Shown: positions 51,668 through 61,437, counted from the stretch's first letter. The stretch: DNA of 64,000 bases from Enterobacter kobei (GCF_001729765.1 NZ_CP017181.1:1984001-2048000); one strand, 5' to 3'. Numbers and translations are program-made. Notes: generated by a model not told the origin, from the sequence alone.

Positions 51668-51687
51668 CAGGCATCAGACGATGCCTG
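51668..51687 (-). terminator. Hairpin downstream of blr
   Basis: CAGGCATC/GATGCCTG stem with an AGAC loop about 80 bp after the blr stop; the T-run is weak (AATTT). Confidence 0.45.
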
Positions 51688-51766
51688 GAAGAGAAGGTTA
51701 ACCGTGTTCACCTGGGCTGGCAATACGTAACTGACATAATATGTCACTCGTTATTGCAGTAACCGG

Positions 51767-51904
51767 TTACTTAGGTTGGGCGACTGTGACAGGCTCCGGC
51801 GGCTGGTAGTTATCGATGTGGCTGGCAACGCCGAGCAAAATGACCGATACCCCAAGAACAATCCATCCCGCTAATTCAATGATTCGATTAATAATTGATG
51901 TCAT
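51767..51904 (-). CDS. blr: Division septum membrane peptide Blr
   Basis: 45-residue single-span peptide (MTSIINRIIELAGWIVLGVS..., ending QPK) that matches E. coli Blr (41 aa) over LAGWIVLGVSVILLGVASHI and DNYQPPEP. E. coli starts at a Met where this sequence has Ile, so ATG 51904 adds four residues. Blr affects beta-lactam sensitivity and joins the divisome. It is too short for most gene callers. Confidence 0.9.
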   Translation of the reverse strand: MTSIINRIIELAGWIVLGVSVILLGVASHIDNYQPPEPVTVAQPK

Positions 51905-52135
51905 GACTCGTAATTGTACTTTATCCATAAATACAGGGCGCAAATGTTACAGCGAGGCCTCACCAACGGCAAGCGCTTTGGGAACGGTTCCCTTAAACAA
52001 AATCAGAAGGTTAATACTATGTAACGAAAACAACCGCCACAACCTGCTATTTTAAGTCATACGGCACATTATTAATCTGCGCTTATGCCAGGCTTGCCAG
52101 TGTGAAATAAGAACGTCATAAAAGAGGACGGCACT

Positions 52136-53176
52136 ATGAGTGATAATATCCGCGTCGGTCTGATAGGTTATGGTTACGCGAGCAAAACGTTTCACGCACC
52201 TCTGATAGCCGGAACGCCCGGAATGATGCTGGCAGCAGTATCCAGTAGCGATGCTACCAAAGTCCATGCCGACTGGCCTTCCGTGCCGGTTGTCTCTGAG
52301 CCAAAACATCTCTTCAACGATCCGAATATTGATTTAATTGTCATCCCTACACCTAACGACACGCATTTCCCCTTGGCAAAAGCCGCGCTGGAAGCAGGAA
52401 AGCACGTCATTGTTGATAAACCTTTCACGGTGACGTTGTCACAGGCGCGTGAACTGGACGCGCTGGCAAAAGGCCTGGGCAGACTGCTTTCCGTTTTTCA
52501 TAACCGCCGTTGGGACAGCGACTTCCTCACGGTAAAAACGCTACTCAGCGAAGGTACGTTAGGCGAGATCCTCTTTTTTGAATCGCACTTTGACCGTTTT
52601 CGCCCGCAGGTAAGACACCGCTGGCGGGAGCAGGCCGGTCCGGGGAGCGGCATCTGGTACGATTTAGCCCCTCATCTTTTGGACCAGGCTGTCAACCTGT
52701 TTGGTCTGCCGGTGAGCATGACGGTCGATCTGGCCCAGCTCAGACCCGGGGCGCAGACGACCGATTACTTCCACGCGGTGTTAAGTTACCCGCAGCGCCG
52801 CATCGTGCTGCATGGAACGATGGTCGCGGCCGCGGAATCTGCCCGTTATATCATTCACGGCACGCGGGGAAGCTATGTGAAGTTTGGCCTCGATCCACAG
52901 GAAGACCGTCTTAAAAACGGTGAGCGTTTGCCTCAGGAAGACTGGGGCTATGATATGCGCGACGGCGTGGTCACGCGGGTTGAAGGTGAGGAACTGGTTG
53001 AGGAAACGTTGCTGACGATGCCGGGCAACTATCCGGCCTATTATGCGGCTATTCGCGATGCGTTGAACGGAACAGGAGAAAATCCGGTTCCGGCCAGCCA
53101 GGCGATTCAGATTATGGAGCTGATTGAGCTGGGTATCGAATCTGCCAAACATCGCGCCACGCTCTGTCTGGCATAG
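52136..53176 (+). CDS. ydgJ: Gfo/Idh/MocA-type oxidoreductase YdgJ
   Basis: 346 residues, E. coli length. N-terminal Rossmann motif LIGYGYASKTFHAPL (GxGxxG) and EKxx-like KHVIVDKPFTVTLSQ (the conserved EKP position reads DKP), followed by the C-terminal alpha/beta domain. NAD(P)-dependent, substrate unknown. It is divergent from blr and converges on add through a REP. Confidence 0.93.
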   Translation: MSDNIRVGLIGYGYASKTFHAPLIAGTPGMMLAAVSSSDATKVHADWPSVPVVSEPKHLFNDPNIDLIVIPTPNDTHFPLAKAALEAGKHVIVDKPFTVTLSQARELDALAKGLGRLLSVFHNRRWDSDFLTVKTLLSEGTLGEILFFESHFDRFRPQVRHRWREQAGPGSGIWYDLAPHLLDQAVNLFGLPVSMTVDLAQLRPGAQTTDYFHAVLSYPQRRIVLHGTMVAAAESARYIIHGTRGSYVKFGLDPQEDRLKNGERLPQEDWGYDMRDGVVTRVEGEELVEETLLTMPGNYPAYYAAIRDALNGTGENPVPASQAIQIMELIELGIESAKHRATLCLA

Positions 53177-53188
53177 GGTTCAGATACT

Positions 53189-53220
53189 GTAGGCCGGGTA
53201 AGGCGCAGCCGCCACCCGGC
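53189..53220. repeat. REP element between ydgJ and add
   Basis: GTAGGCCGGGTAAGGCGCAG with CCGCCACCCGGC forms the classic REP hairpin between convergent genes. Confidence 0.85.
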
Positions 53221-53228
53221 AAAAAGGC

Positions 53229-54230
53229 TTACGCTGTTGCCACTTTATTCCGCAGAGCCTGCTTCTCTTCCGGCGTCAGGAACGCAATTTCCAGACCGTT
53301 GATCTGCGCCTGACGGATCTGCTCGCGGCTCAGACCCGCCTGCGGTGCGGCGTTATTGTATTCGTGGATGATATCCACGCCCTGTACCGCCGGATCGTCA
53401 GTGTTCAGCGAGGCCAGCACGCCGTGTTCCAGGAAGGTTTTCAGCGGGTGCTGCGCGAGCGTTGCCACGGTGCTGGTCTGAATATTGGACGTCAGGCACG
53501 ATTCAATCCCGATACGCTGTTCTGCGAGGAAATCCATCAGGGCACGGTCTTCTACCGCCTTCACGCCGTGACCGATACGCTCGGCGCCGAGCTCACGAAT
53601 GGCCTGCCAGATACTTTCCGGACCTGCCGCTTCACCCGCATGAACGGTAATGTGCCAGCCGGCATCGCGTGCGCGGTTGAAGTGAGAGAGGAACAGGCTG
53701 CCCGGGAAGCCCAGTTCATCACCGGCGAGATCGACGGCAGTGATGGCATCGCGATGGGCCAGCAGCGCCTCCAGCTCCTGCAGGCAGGCCGCTTCGCCAA
53801 ACGTACGGCTCATAATACCAATCAGACGGGCCTGGACATCGTAGGTTTCACAGCCCTGGCGGACGCCTTCAATCACGGCTTCCACCACGCCTGCAACGGG
53901 CAGGTTGTGGGTCATCGCCATATAGCCCGGCGAGAAGCGCAGCTCAACGTAGTGCAGGCCGTTACGGGCCGCATCTTCAATGTTCTCAAACGCCACGCGG
54001 CGGCAGGCATCCAGCGAGGCCAGCATCTTCACGCCCCAGTCGAGTTTGCTCAGGAAGCTGACGAGGTCAGGTTCATTAGAGGTGACCTGAACGTGCGGGA
54101 TCAATGACTCCAGCGTTTGAGCGGGAAGCGTTAAATTGTACTGGCGGCCAAGATCGAGGATGGTTTGGGCACGAATGTTACCGTCAAGGTGACGATGAAT
54201 ATCAGTTAAAGGCAGGCGTGTATCAATCAT
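53229..54230 (-). CDS. add: Adenosine deaminase
   Basis: 333 residues, E. coli length. Zinc motif DIHRHLDGN, catalytic [16 protein letters not shown], and [10 protein letters not shown]. Deaminates adenosine and deoxyadenosine to inosine. Purine salvage enzyme; the purine regulators purR and punR are about 35 kb away in the same block. Confidence 0.97.
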   Translation of the reverse strand: MIDTRLPLTDIHRHLDGNIRAQTILDLGRQYNLTLPAQTLESLIPHVQVTSNEPDLVSFLSKLDWGVKMLASLDACRRVAFENIEDAARNGLHYVELRFSPGYMAMTHNLPVAGVVEAVIEGVRQGCETYDVQARLIGIMSRTFGEAACLQELEALLAHRDAITAVDLAGDELGFPGSLFLSHFNRARDAGWHITVHAGEAAGPESIWQAIRELGAERIGHGVKAVEDRALMDFLAEQRIGIESCLTSNIQTSTVATLAQHPLKTFLEHGVLASLNTDDPAVQGVDIIHEYNNAAPQAGLSREQIRQAQINGLEIAFLTPEEKQALRNKVATA

Positions 54231-54326
54231 GGTCGCACTCTTTTCTGGTTAAAGTGCGCCATATTATAAAAACAAAACGGGGTAAAAAGCTATTTGCGCA
54301 AGGGAATATTCCGTTGCGCAAACTGA

Positions 54327-55499
54327 TTACAGGAGCGTGTTAATCCCGGCAATGAGGCGTTTCACCCCTTGTTCCAGCTTGCTGCGCGGGCAGCCTGCGT
54401 TCAGGCGCACGAAACCGTTACCTTCGTTTCCGTAGGTATATCCCGGCATGATGGCCACTTTTTGGTGCTCAATCAGTACTTTTTGTAGCGCGCGGTCATC
54501 AATATTTAGCGGGCGCAGATCAACCCAGGCCAGATAGGTGGCCTCCGGCGGCTGCCAGTTCAGTTTCGGAAAAGCACTGTTTAATTCCTGCGCGATATAC
54601 AGCAGATTTTCTTCGAGATAGTGCCTTAGAGCATCCAGCCACGGCGCTCCCTGCTGGTAGGCGGCGATATGCGCCGTCAGTGCCAGTACGGAGGGGGAAG
54701 AGAGTCCGTCCCGGCCTTTTAAGGCGCTGAGATAGCCGTTACGGCTCTCTTCTTCACCTATCAGGCCGTAAGCGCCCGTCAGCGCCGGAATATTAAAGCT
54801 TTTCGAGCCGGAGGTTAGCAGCGCCCATTTGCCGCGCGCCACCTCATTCCACGGCGTGTGACGATGCGCACCCCACACCATGTCCATATGAATTTCATCG
54901 CTGATGACCGCGACGTTATGGCGCGCGCACAACTCTGCCATGTGGGTCAATTCTTCGCGGGTCCAGACCTTACCGGTTGGGTTTTGCGGGCTGCACAGGA
55001 GCAGGATTCTATTTTCCGGTTTCGCCAGTGCCGCTTCCAGAGCGGCCATATTGCCCAGCCAGCCAGAAGCATGCTTTTCCATCTCAACCGGCACCACATG
55101 ACGCCGATTGCCTTCAATGACTTTGTAAAACGCATCGTATGCCGGGGTGTGCACCACCACGCCGTCGCCAGGAGCGGACCAGAGACGAATCAGCTCGGAC
55201 ACCATGTAGATGACGGAAGGGCCATACACGATGGTTTCGGTATCAATGTGGCTGTTAAAGCGCTGGCGGAACCAGTGCGCGACGGCGGCGAGAAATTCAT
55301 CGTTTTTCCAGCGGCTGTAGCCAAACACGCCGTGGTTGATGCGCTGATGCAGCGCGTCAGTAATGCAGGGGGCGGTGGCGAAATCCATATCCGAGATGGT
55401 GAAGGGCAGCAGGTCGGGCGCGCCAAAACGGTCGGCGACGTAGTCCCACTGTGTACACCAGGTGCCGTGACGATCCACGACGGTAGAGAAATCAAACAT
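54327..55499 (-). CDS. malY: Cystathionine beta-lyase/Mal regulon modulator MalY
   Basis: 390 residues, E. coli length, PLP fold-type I aminotransferase-like. The PLP lysine is in LLTSGSKSFNIPALTGAYG; aspartate in ISDEIHMDMVW. It has beta C-S lyase activity and binds MalT as a repressor. ATG 55499 is used; the GTG before it is not. It is downstream of truncated malX, which may leave it with no promoter. Confidence 0.95.
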   Translation of the reverse strand: MFDFSTVVDRHGTWCTQWDYVADRFGAPDLLPFTISDMDFATAPCITDALHQRINHGVFGYSRWKNDEFLAAVAHWFRQRFNSHIDTETIVYGPSVIYMVSELIRLWSAPGDGVVVHTPAYDAFYKVIEGNRRHVVPVEMEKHASGWLGNMAALEAALAKPENRILLLCSPQNPTGKVWTREELTHMAELCARHNVAVISDEIHMDMVWGAHRHTPWNEVARGKWALLTSGSKSFNIPALTGAYGLIGEEESRNGYLSALKGRDGLSSPSVLALTAHIAAYQQGAPWLDALRHYLEENLLYIAQELNSAFPKLNWQPPEATYLAWVDLRPLNIDDRALQKVLIEHQKVAIMPGYTYGNEGNGFVRLNAGCPRSKLEQGVKRLIAGINTLL

Positions 55500-55521
55500 C
55501 ACGTGAGTCCTTAAAGTAAAA

Positions 55522-55540
55522 CCCCCTCAGAGCGAGGGGG
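55522..55540 (-). terminator. Hairpin between malX and malY
   Basis: CCCCCTC/GAGGGGG stem with a 5-nt loop, followed on the minus strand by TTTTACTTT: terminator-like in a cotranscribed pair. Confidence 0.55.
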
Positions 55541-55547
55541 CGGGGCA

Positions 55548-56945
55548 TCAGGCTTCTACTGTTCGCATCAGGGTTGCCAGCTCATCTTTCACCGACTGTA
55601 CCTGCGGGCCGATAACCACCTGCAAATTGTGCTGATTTAACTGTACCACGCCGATCGCCCGGTTGGCTTTCAGGGCGTTGGTATCCACTTTTGACATATC
55701 CGCCACCGACAAACGCAGGCGGGTAATGCAGTTATCCAGCGAGGTAATGTTATCCGCACCGCCCAGCGCCGCCAGAATGGCAGGGGTGTTATAGCCGGAT
55801 TTGCCCACGGTTCCTGCAACCGCCTGTTCGACGCTGGTGGCTGTTTCAACATCACGGCCTGGCGTTTTCAGGTTGAAGCGGGTAATGGCGAAGCGGAAGA
55901 TGCCGTAGTACACCGCAAACCAGATGGCCGCCACGACCGGTACCAGATACCACTTGGTGGAAAGACCATGCAGGATACCGAACACCACGAAGTCAATCAC
56001 GTTGCCGTCGGTATTACCGATGGTGACGCCCAGCACCGCCATGACGGTAAAGCCCAGACCGGTCAGCACGGCGTGGATGAGATACAGCACCGGCGCAACA
56101 AACAGGAACAGGAATTCGATAGGCTCAGTGGTCCCGCCGACGACGCAGGCGATCACGCCGGAGATCAGCAGCCCTTTAATTTTATGGCGGTTTTCCGGAC
56201 GCGCGCAGTGGTACATCGCCAGTGCCGCACCCGGCAGGCCGCCAAGGAAGGCTGGCATTTTACCCTGAGACAGGAAGCGGGTGGCGCTTTCAGAGAAGCC
56301 ATGAGTGGTCGGGCAGCTCAGCTGCGCCTGGAAGATGGTCAGCGCGCCGCTCACATCGTGACCGCACACCTCCATGGTACCGCCCGCTTCGGTGAAGCGA
56401 ATCAGGGCGACCAGGATATGCTGCAGGCCAAACGGCAGCAGCAGACGCTCACCGGTACCGAAGATCATCGGACCAAAATCGCCCGCGCCGTTAATGATGC
56501 GGCCAATACCGTTGATGCCCATCGCAAAGACTGGCCAGATCAGCGGAATGATCAAACCAAACAGACCCATCACCACCAGGGTAATAATTGGTACAAAGCG
56601 GGTACCGCCGAAGAAGGCCAGGGCATCCGGCAGGCGGATATTGTGGAAGCGCTCGTGCAGCATCCAGATAATCACCCCGGCGATCACCGCGCCGAGGATC
56701 CCGGTATCAATCGACTGGATACCAATCACGCTCTGAATGTTATTGGCTTTCAGCACGGCAGCGTCGGTTGTCGGCAGAATGCCTTTCGCGGTCAGCCAGA
56801 AGTTAACCGCCAGGTTCATCACTGCGTAACCCACAAAACCGGCAAACGCCGCCACACCTTTGTTCTCGCGCGCCAGGCCCAGCGGGATAGCGATACAGAA
56901 CATCACAGGCAGGAAGCTAAATGCGAAGGAGCCGACTTTACTCAT
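55548..56945 (-). pseudogene. malX: 5'-truncated maltose/glucose PTS permease MalX (split by prophage)
   Basis: 465 codons matching E. coli MalX from residue 66 to its C-terminus (EIIC domain ~66-400; EIIB with phosphocysteine in LDNCITRLRLSV). The first ~65 residues, including the first helix, are missing. Upstream of ATG 56945 (the codon for Met66) the codons TTC-ATC-TGG still fit MalX; then an in-frame TGA and phage sequence begin. The Met has no Shine-Dalgarno. The missing 5' part should lie beyond the prophage's other end. Transport is probably lost. Confidence 0.88.
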
Positions 56946-56960
56946 CCAGATGAATCATGA
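56938..56960. other. Prophage attachment junction in malX
   Basis: The malX reading frame stops matching MalX at about 56954 and phage sequence follows, with the integrase 45 bp on. The core repeat cannot be defined without the other junction. Confidence 0.7.
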
Positions 56961-56998
56961 TTGAAGTGATATTAATATTTTAAATCAGATAGTTAAGG

Positions 56999-58279
56999 TT
57001 ATGCGGTTTTTCTATGGGGCATCAGTGGGGCATTTTGAGTAAATGATGCGTTCAAAATGCCCACCTGGTCATGGTTATTCTCGGTCATCCATTTGCCGTA
57101 AACCGTGAATAGCATTTGCGCTGACGAATGTCCCATCTGGTGCGCAACGAAATTTGGGTTCGCTCCGGCGACCAGTGCCCAGCACGCATATGTGTTTCTT
57201 GTTTCATAAGACCGTCTTTGCCGGACGCCTGCACGACGCAGGGCAGTGCGCCATGCTGAATTAATGGATCCGGGAACGTAGCACATCGTCTTCTTACCGT
57301 TCATTGAAGTAATCGACGGGGAGAATATAAAGGTGCATTCATCGGTTCTCTTTTTTTTGTATTCCCGTAGGCTGACGCTTACCTTGTGGGATGCCATCAT
57401 TCTGGTCAGTGGCATTTGCGCCTTGAGGGCATCAATTGCTGGCTGGGTCAGCTGTATGGTTCGAATCCCGGCGTTGGTTTTTGGCAGGGTGAAGTTACCC
57501 TTCAGGGAATAGTTCCGTGACACCGTAACAGTCCAGTTAACGGTATCCACATCCTCCCAGGCTAACGCGCTTAGTTCGCCATGCCTGACGCCTGTATTTA
57601 CCGCAAAGATAACCATATTCTGAAACTGTAGCGTTGGGCAGGCCGCAACCACTCGCTGATACTCATCAGAAGTAAGAGGATCTGGAACGGGCCTTTCTTT
57701 TGCAAGTGGGGTGATGCCTGCCATCAGATCGGTTTTCAGGTAGCCACTTTTGAAAGCAAAGCCCAGCATCCCGCCAAGACATGCCATATAGCTATTAACT
57801 GTAGGAACGCTCCTTCCCTTTTTGGGTGGATGATTCAGGCCATGCCTGGTCTTCTGCCAGCCGTTCAGTAGCTCCTTCCTGGCACTAAGGATATCTTCAG
57901 TGTTCAGGCTGCCGATGTACCTGTGCTCACCAATTGTTTCGATAGTGGTTGTGAGGTGGCAATCGTAACGCCTCAACGTCCCGAGGCTAAGCTCCATCTC
58001 CTTAAGGCCAAGCCATTTCGATTTCAGTTCAAGTAGTGAGATTTGCTTTCTGACGGTACTAAATTTCTCTGAGTTCGATGAATCCGGGAATTGTGAGGCA
58101 TAATTGAATGTGCCTGTCTTTATCGCAAAGCAGACCGAAGCCCGAAGCTCACCTGCCATTTTCCTGTTTTTCGGCGTGTCAGGAACGCCGAGATTTTCCC
58201 TGACACGCTTCCCCTGATATATGAACCATATGCGTAACGATTCTCCATGAACCTCTACGCCTGTTGGGTATGCTGCCAT
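56999..58279 (-). CDS. Phage tyrosine integrase (DUF3596-type N-terminus)
   Basis: 426 residues from ATG 58279, which has GAGGA 6 bp before; ATG 58285 overlaps it. An N-terminal arm-binding domain of the Rac/IntR type, then a tyrosine recombinase core: Arg in NTGVRHGELSALAWED, the second box in SYETRNTYACW (the usual His is replaced), HQMGHSSAQ, and nucleophile Tyr in MLFTVYGKWM. It lies next to the attachment junction and should catalyse integration in malX. Confidence 0.93.
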   Translation of the reverse strand: MAAYPTGVEVHGESLRIWFIYQGKRVRENLGVPDTPKNRKMAGELRASVCFAIKTGTFNYASQFPDSSNSEKFSTVRKQISLLELKSKWLGLKEMELSLGTLRRYDCHLTTTIETIGEHRYIGSLNTEDILSARKELLNGWQKTRHGLNHPPKKGRSVPTVNSYMACLGGMLGFAFKSGYLKTDLMAGITPLAKERPVPDPLTSDEYQRVVAACPTLQFQNMVIFAVNTGVRHGELSALAWEDVDTVNWTVTVSRNYSLKGNFTLPKTNAGIRTIQLTQPAIDALKAQMPLTRMMASHKVSVSLREYKKKRTDECTFIFSPSITSMNGKKTMCYVPGSINSAWRTALRRAGVRQRRSYETRNTYACWALVAGANPNFVAHQMGHSSAQMLFTVYGKWMTENNHDQVGILNASFTQNAPLMPHRKTA

Positions 58280-58311
58280 AATCATTCCTCGTTTGATGTG
58301 CCAAAGGACAT

Positions 58312-58560
58312 TTAAGCAGATATTCTCCGGCGTTTCGCTGGGCTTTGGTGCTCGATCCAGTGGTTTATCTCATCGCGGTTATACATGATTGGGCTGTTTT
58401 GCTTAGGTGCCATATCAGGGGCAACATGGCGATAATGCTTTCCCTCCATCCAGGTAGACCGGCGGGCATGCTGAATCATGTGCTTTGACATGCCGGTTGT
58501 CGCAGTTAAAAGTTCCTCTGTGACCCATTTGTTTGGTACCAGCTGAATAATGTCGCTCAT
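58312..58560 (-). CDS. Excisionase-like protein
   Basis: 82 residues. A basic helix-turn-helix-type fold (NKWVTEELLTATTGMSKHMI, QHARRSTWMEGKHY) resembling the DUF1233/Xis-type excisionases next to Rac-type integrases, and located directly upstream of int in the transcript. It would bind near att to direct excision. No catalytic residues expected. Confidence 0.85.
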   Translation of the reverse strand: MSDIIQLVPNKWVTEELLTATTGMSKHMIQHARRSTWMEGKHYRHVAPDMAPKQNSPIMYNRDEINHWIEHQSPAKRRRISA

Positions 58561-58589
58561 GGTTTTCTCCAGGCAATAAAAAACCGCCC

Positions 58590-59216
58590 TCAGGCGGATT
58601 CGTTAGGCTCGCTATTCACGATGTCGTAAAACTGACCGTAAGTGAGCTTTTGGAAGTTGTCGGGGATTACCACATTTCCATGCTGATCTTCGATGTTGTT
58701 GGGGATGGCAAATACCAGACAGTCATCACGCGCCGGCGCTTTGCCGCCATAAGTCGAAAGCATAGCGAAACCAAATCCACGACCAGATTGACCGCCTATT
58801 CCTGTACGCATAATCCCGTAATGATTAGTGATGTAGTCATTCCACTCAGGTAGGGCCTTTAGCTTGGCGTTGGTTTCATGGATAACAGCATCAAGCTCTT
58901 TGTTATACGCGCGACCTTCTTTTGTGTTTCCTTTCCCGCGAGCGATCACTACTCGCTTCCCGTCCCAAAAGTCCTCACGCTTTATTGTCATAGTGCATGG
59001 GAACTCATAACCCTTCTCCCAAACGAAGCTTTGCAGCAATCCTCCACCGCCACCCCAACTACGAGTTGTTGTCCATGCTATAGCGCCAACCAGTTCTGCT
59101 GCGGCTGGGAGAATTGAGTTGCGTTGATTGTTAATGACATCGTATGAGCTGATAAGCGACTTAACATCATCACCTTCAACCATGTAGTAATCATAAAATT
59201 TGCTTTGGTCTGACAT
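58590..59216 (-). CDS. Phage protein of unknown function (208 aa)
   Basis: ATG 59216 has AGGAGAGATT upstream. Contains WTTTRSWGGGGGLLQSFVWE, a Gly-rich loop, TMTIKREDFWDGKRVVIARG, and RTGIGGQSGRGFGF. No signal peptide or helices. I do not recognise a domain; similar ones occur in lambdoid left arms (DUF5420-like), function unknown. Confidence 0.7.
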   Translation of the reverse strand: MSDQSKFYDYYMVEGDDVKSLISSYDVINNQRNSILPAAAELVGAIAWTTTRSWGGGGGLLQSFVWEKGYEFPCTMTIKREDFWDGKRVVIARGKGNTKEGRAYNKELDAVIHETNAKLKALPEWNDYITNHYGIMRTGIGGQSGRGFGFAMLSTYGGKAPARDDCLVFAIPNNIEDQHGNVVIPDNFQKLTYGQFYDIVNSEPNESA

Positions 59217-59225
59217 AATCTCTCC

Positions 59226-59434
59226 TCATGCCGCACGCATAGCGCGGAGCTTCTTCAGGTGTTCTGCTGTTTCGATTTCTTCAGCGATCCGCTCGGCCTC
59301 TGCTTTGGTCAGCGGCTCGAAATCCTGATTAAAGCGGCCCATGCTGGCAATGCAGGTGCGGCCGTTGCGGATGTAGTGGATGACTTCGTGGGAAACTCGT
59401 CGTTATAAATAAGCTGATCAATACCTTCGGTCAT
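59226..59434 (-). pseudogene. Frameshifted small phage gene
   Basis: 209 nt, one short of a 69-codon frame. ATG 59434 overlaps the methyltransferase stop (ATGA) and reads MTEGIDQLIYNDEF; then homology-like sequence continues in another frame as HEVIHYIRNGRTCIASMGR and ends HLKKLRAMRAA at TGA 59226. Restoring one base in TTTCCC near 59394 gives a single continuous frame. As it stands, the ATG frame ends after 43 codons. Small phage proteins with this C-terminal pattern (FEPLTKAEAERIAEEIE) are common in lambdoid left arms. Could also be a sequencing error. Confidence 0.6.
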
Positions 59435-61437
59435 GCAGCCTCCCGCCTAGCTAGTAGCTTTGTACCAAACTCCATCAACACATCTCGCTCAACCGTAGTG
59501 AACTCACAATGCGTGCGGGGGTATGGCCGCCAAATAATCAGGATGGATCCTTTGCTATTTCCCGAGACCGGCTTACCGGTGACAGGATTGATAAATGCCA
59601 GCCGACCGGCGGTGATGAAGCGAACCTCGCTGGCGGTCTGGATAGCTTCCTTAAACCAGCCAACCGAAGTGTCAGCCGGCACCAGCATGACCGTGCCAAT
59701 CTGATTGTTGCTCTCGGCAGCGGCCTTTTTAACAAACGGCGTGATGTCGCTGTATGGAGGGTTAAGCCAGACGTAGCCGGGAATACTCATGTAATCAGCC
59801 CAGGGCGTTTCCAGCGTGTTCTGCTCGGCGGTGATGAACTTCCGGCACAGCGCATTATGCGGCGCGGCGGCGGCATCCAACTGGAAACAGAACTCAGCAT
59901 CAAGGGAAGCGAAGAGGGCTGGTGGAGTGCGCCAGAGGTCGCGTTGGTCGAGCGGTGTTTTACTCCCGCCATAATCACCGTTCAGCTTCTCTGCTGGCAG
60001 CGCTGCGGCCATGCGCTCACCAATCCAGCGCATAACCGGTACTGCCATGCTATTGCCGATAGCTTTGTAGCGCGGCCCGTCTGGGCATTCATCAGCACCC
60101 TTCCCGCGCCAGCCGATCAGAGTGTGATTATCTGAAAAGCCCTGAAGGCGCTCGCACTCAATCGGTGTTAGGCGGCGAACTGACATACTCATTGCGACTC
60201 CATGCCGGTCGGCGACAGTGAGGCATGGTGATACATCGTGCATAGGTTCAGTTGCGTTTCCGCCGTTTTCAGGGGCGCGGCCTATCCAGTTACCGGGAAT
60301 ACCGTATGCCACGTGCGGGAACTGGTCGCTCATCCCCCTGCCGTGGTCAGATTTAAGCTTAGGAAACACCTCATCACTTGGCGCTGCGCCTGCTGCCCTT
60401 GTCAGATTGCCAGGTTGAAATGCTAACGCAGAATTTACGACTATCGGTGCTTCGTGGTTGCAGGTGAGCGTAGGCGCGGAATTGTCCGTTTTAATCTCGG
60501 CACCGCCCTGCCCGTGAGCCATAGCGATAATCGGCGTTCCGCGCCCCGTTCCGTCCTCGCTTCCGTCAAAGCCTTCTGCTTTCAGGGTGTGGGAAATGTC
60601 GCCATTAACCGACTGAGCTATAATCCCGCATCCTCGCTGGCTGAACAGTTCCTGATTGCTCTGGCCTATTCCTCCGATGTTGTGTGACTGGTTGAGGGTT
60701 GTGTGAGGGTTTGCTGGGTTATCCCAGTGACTACCGACTTTAGTACGCTCTCCAGCATTTCTGGCAATTTCCGGTTGCGATTCTCGGCGCGGCGCAGAAT
60801 CCCGTCGCACGCTGTCGAGCTCAAAAAGTACCGCTGCGGGATCGAATCCTTTTCGAGCACTTGCGACAACGAACACACGGCGGCGTCGTTGGGCCACTCC
60901 GAAAAATTGAGCATCAAGGACGCGCCAGGCGATAACCCTTTCTGGTCCAGACACACAACCAGCGTGCGTCCATTTTCCCCCTGCTGGCTGCAACTCACAG
61001 CTTTCTCCGGCAAGCCCTGCCAGAAAGCACCCGAAGGCATTGTCTTTGCTGCTGAGAACGCCGGGGACGTTTTCCCAGACGATGATTGATTCTGGCTTAC
61101 CGCGTTCGCGGCGCTTTGCGTCGATTGCATTGGCTAATTCCACATAAGAGAGAGTTAACTGCCCGCGGTCGTCAGAAAGGCCTTCACGCAAGCCTGCGAT
61201 GCTGAATGCCTGGCAGGGCGTACCACCGACCAGAACATCAGGCGCTTCGACATCACCAGCGCGCACCGCATCGGCGATTTTGGTCATGTCGCCAAGATTG
61301 GTTACTTCTGGCCAGTGATGGGCGAGGACGGCTGAGGGGAATGGTTCGATTTCAGAGAACCACGCAGGTTTCCAGCCGAGAGGTTCCCAGGCTTTGCTGG
61401 CGGCTTCGATACCGCTGCACACGCTTCCGTATTTCAT
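59431..61437 (-). CDS. Dcm-Dam fusion DNA methyltransferase
   Basis: 668 residues, two methyltransferases in one chain. Residues 1-~478 are a C5-cytosine methyltransferase: motif I VCSGIEAASKAWE, motif IV PCQ with catalytic C75, motif VI ENV (122-124), motif VIII QRRRR (183-187) and motif X GNSMAVPVM (461-469), with a long target-recognition region between. Residues ~498-640 match phage N6-adenine methyltransferases (Dam type): WRTPPALFASLDAEFCFQLD and NPPY at 559-562. It probably protects phage DNA from restriction by methylating two sites. It is coupled to both neighbours by ATGA overlaps. Confidence 0.92.
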   Translation of the reverse strand: MKYGSVCSGIEAASKAWEPLGWKPAWFSEIEPFPSAVLAHHWPEVTNLGDMTKIADAVRAGDVEAPDVLVGGTPCQAFSIAGLREGLSDDRGQLTLSYVELANAIDAKRRERGKPESIIVWENVPGVLSSKDNAFGCFLAGLAGESCELQPAGGKWTHAGCVSGPERVIAWRVLDAQFFGVAQRRRRVFVVASARKGFDPAAVLFELDSVRRDSAPRRESQPEIARNAGERTKVGSHWDNPANPHTTLNQSHNIGGIGQSNQELFSQRGCGIIAQSVNGDISHTLKAEGFDGSEDGTGRGTPIIAMAHGQGGAEIKTDNSAPTLTCNHEAPIVVNSALAFQPGNLTRAAGAAPSDEVFPKLKSDHGRGMSDQFPHVAYGIPGNWIGRAPENGGNATEPMHDVSPCLTVADRHGVAMSMSVRRLTPIECERLQGFSDNHTLIGWRGKGADECPDGPRYKAIGNSMAVPVMRWIGERMAAALPAEKLNGDYGGSKTPLDQRDLWRTPPALFASLDAEFCFQLDAAAAPHNALCRKFITAEQNTLETPWADYMSIPGYVWLNPPYSDITPFVKKAAAESNNQIGTVMLVPADTSVGWFKEAIQTASEVRFITAGRLAFINPVTGKPVSGNSKGSILIIWRPYPRTHCEFTTVERDVLMEFGTKLLARREAA

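Noticed and set aside
55968..56960. 330-codon + strand frame opposite malX
   Set aside because: Antisense to a clear PTS permease with residue-level match; His/Gln-rich product typical of reverse-frame artefact.
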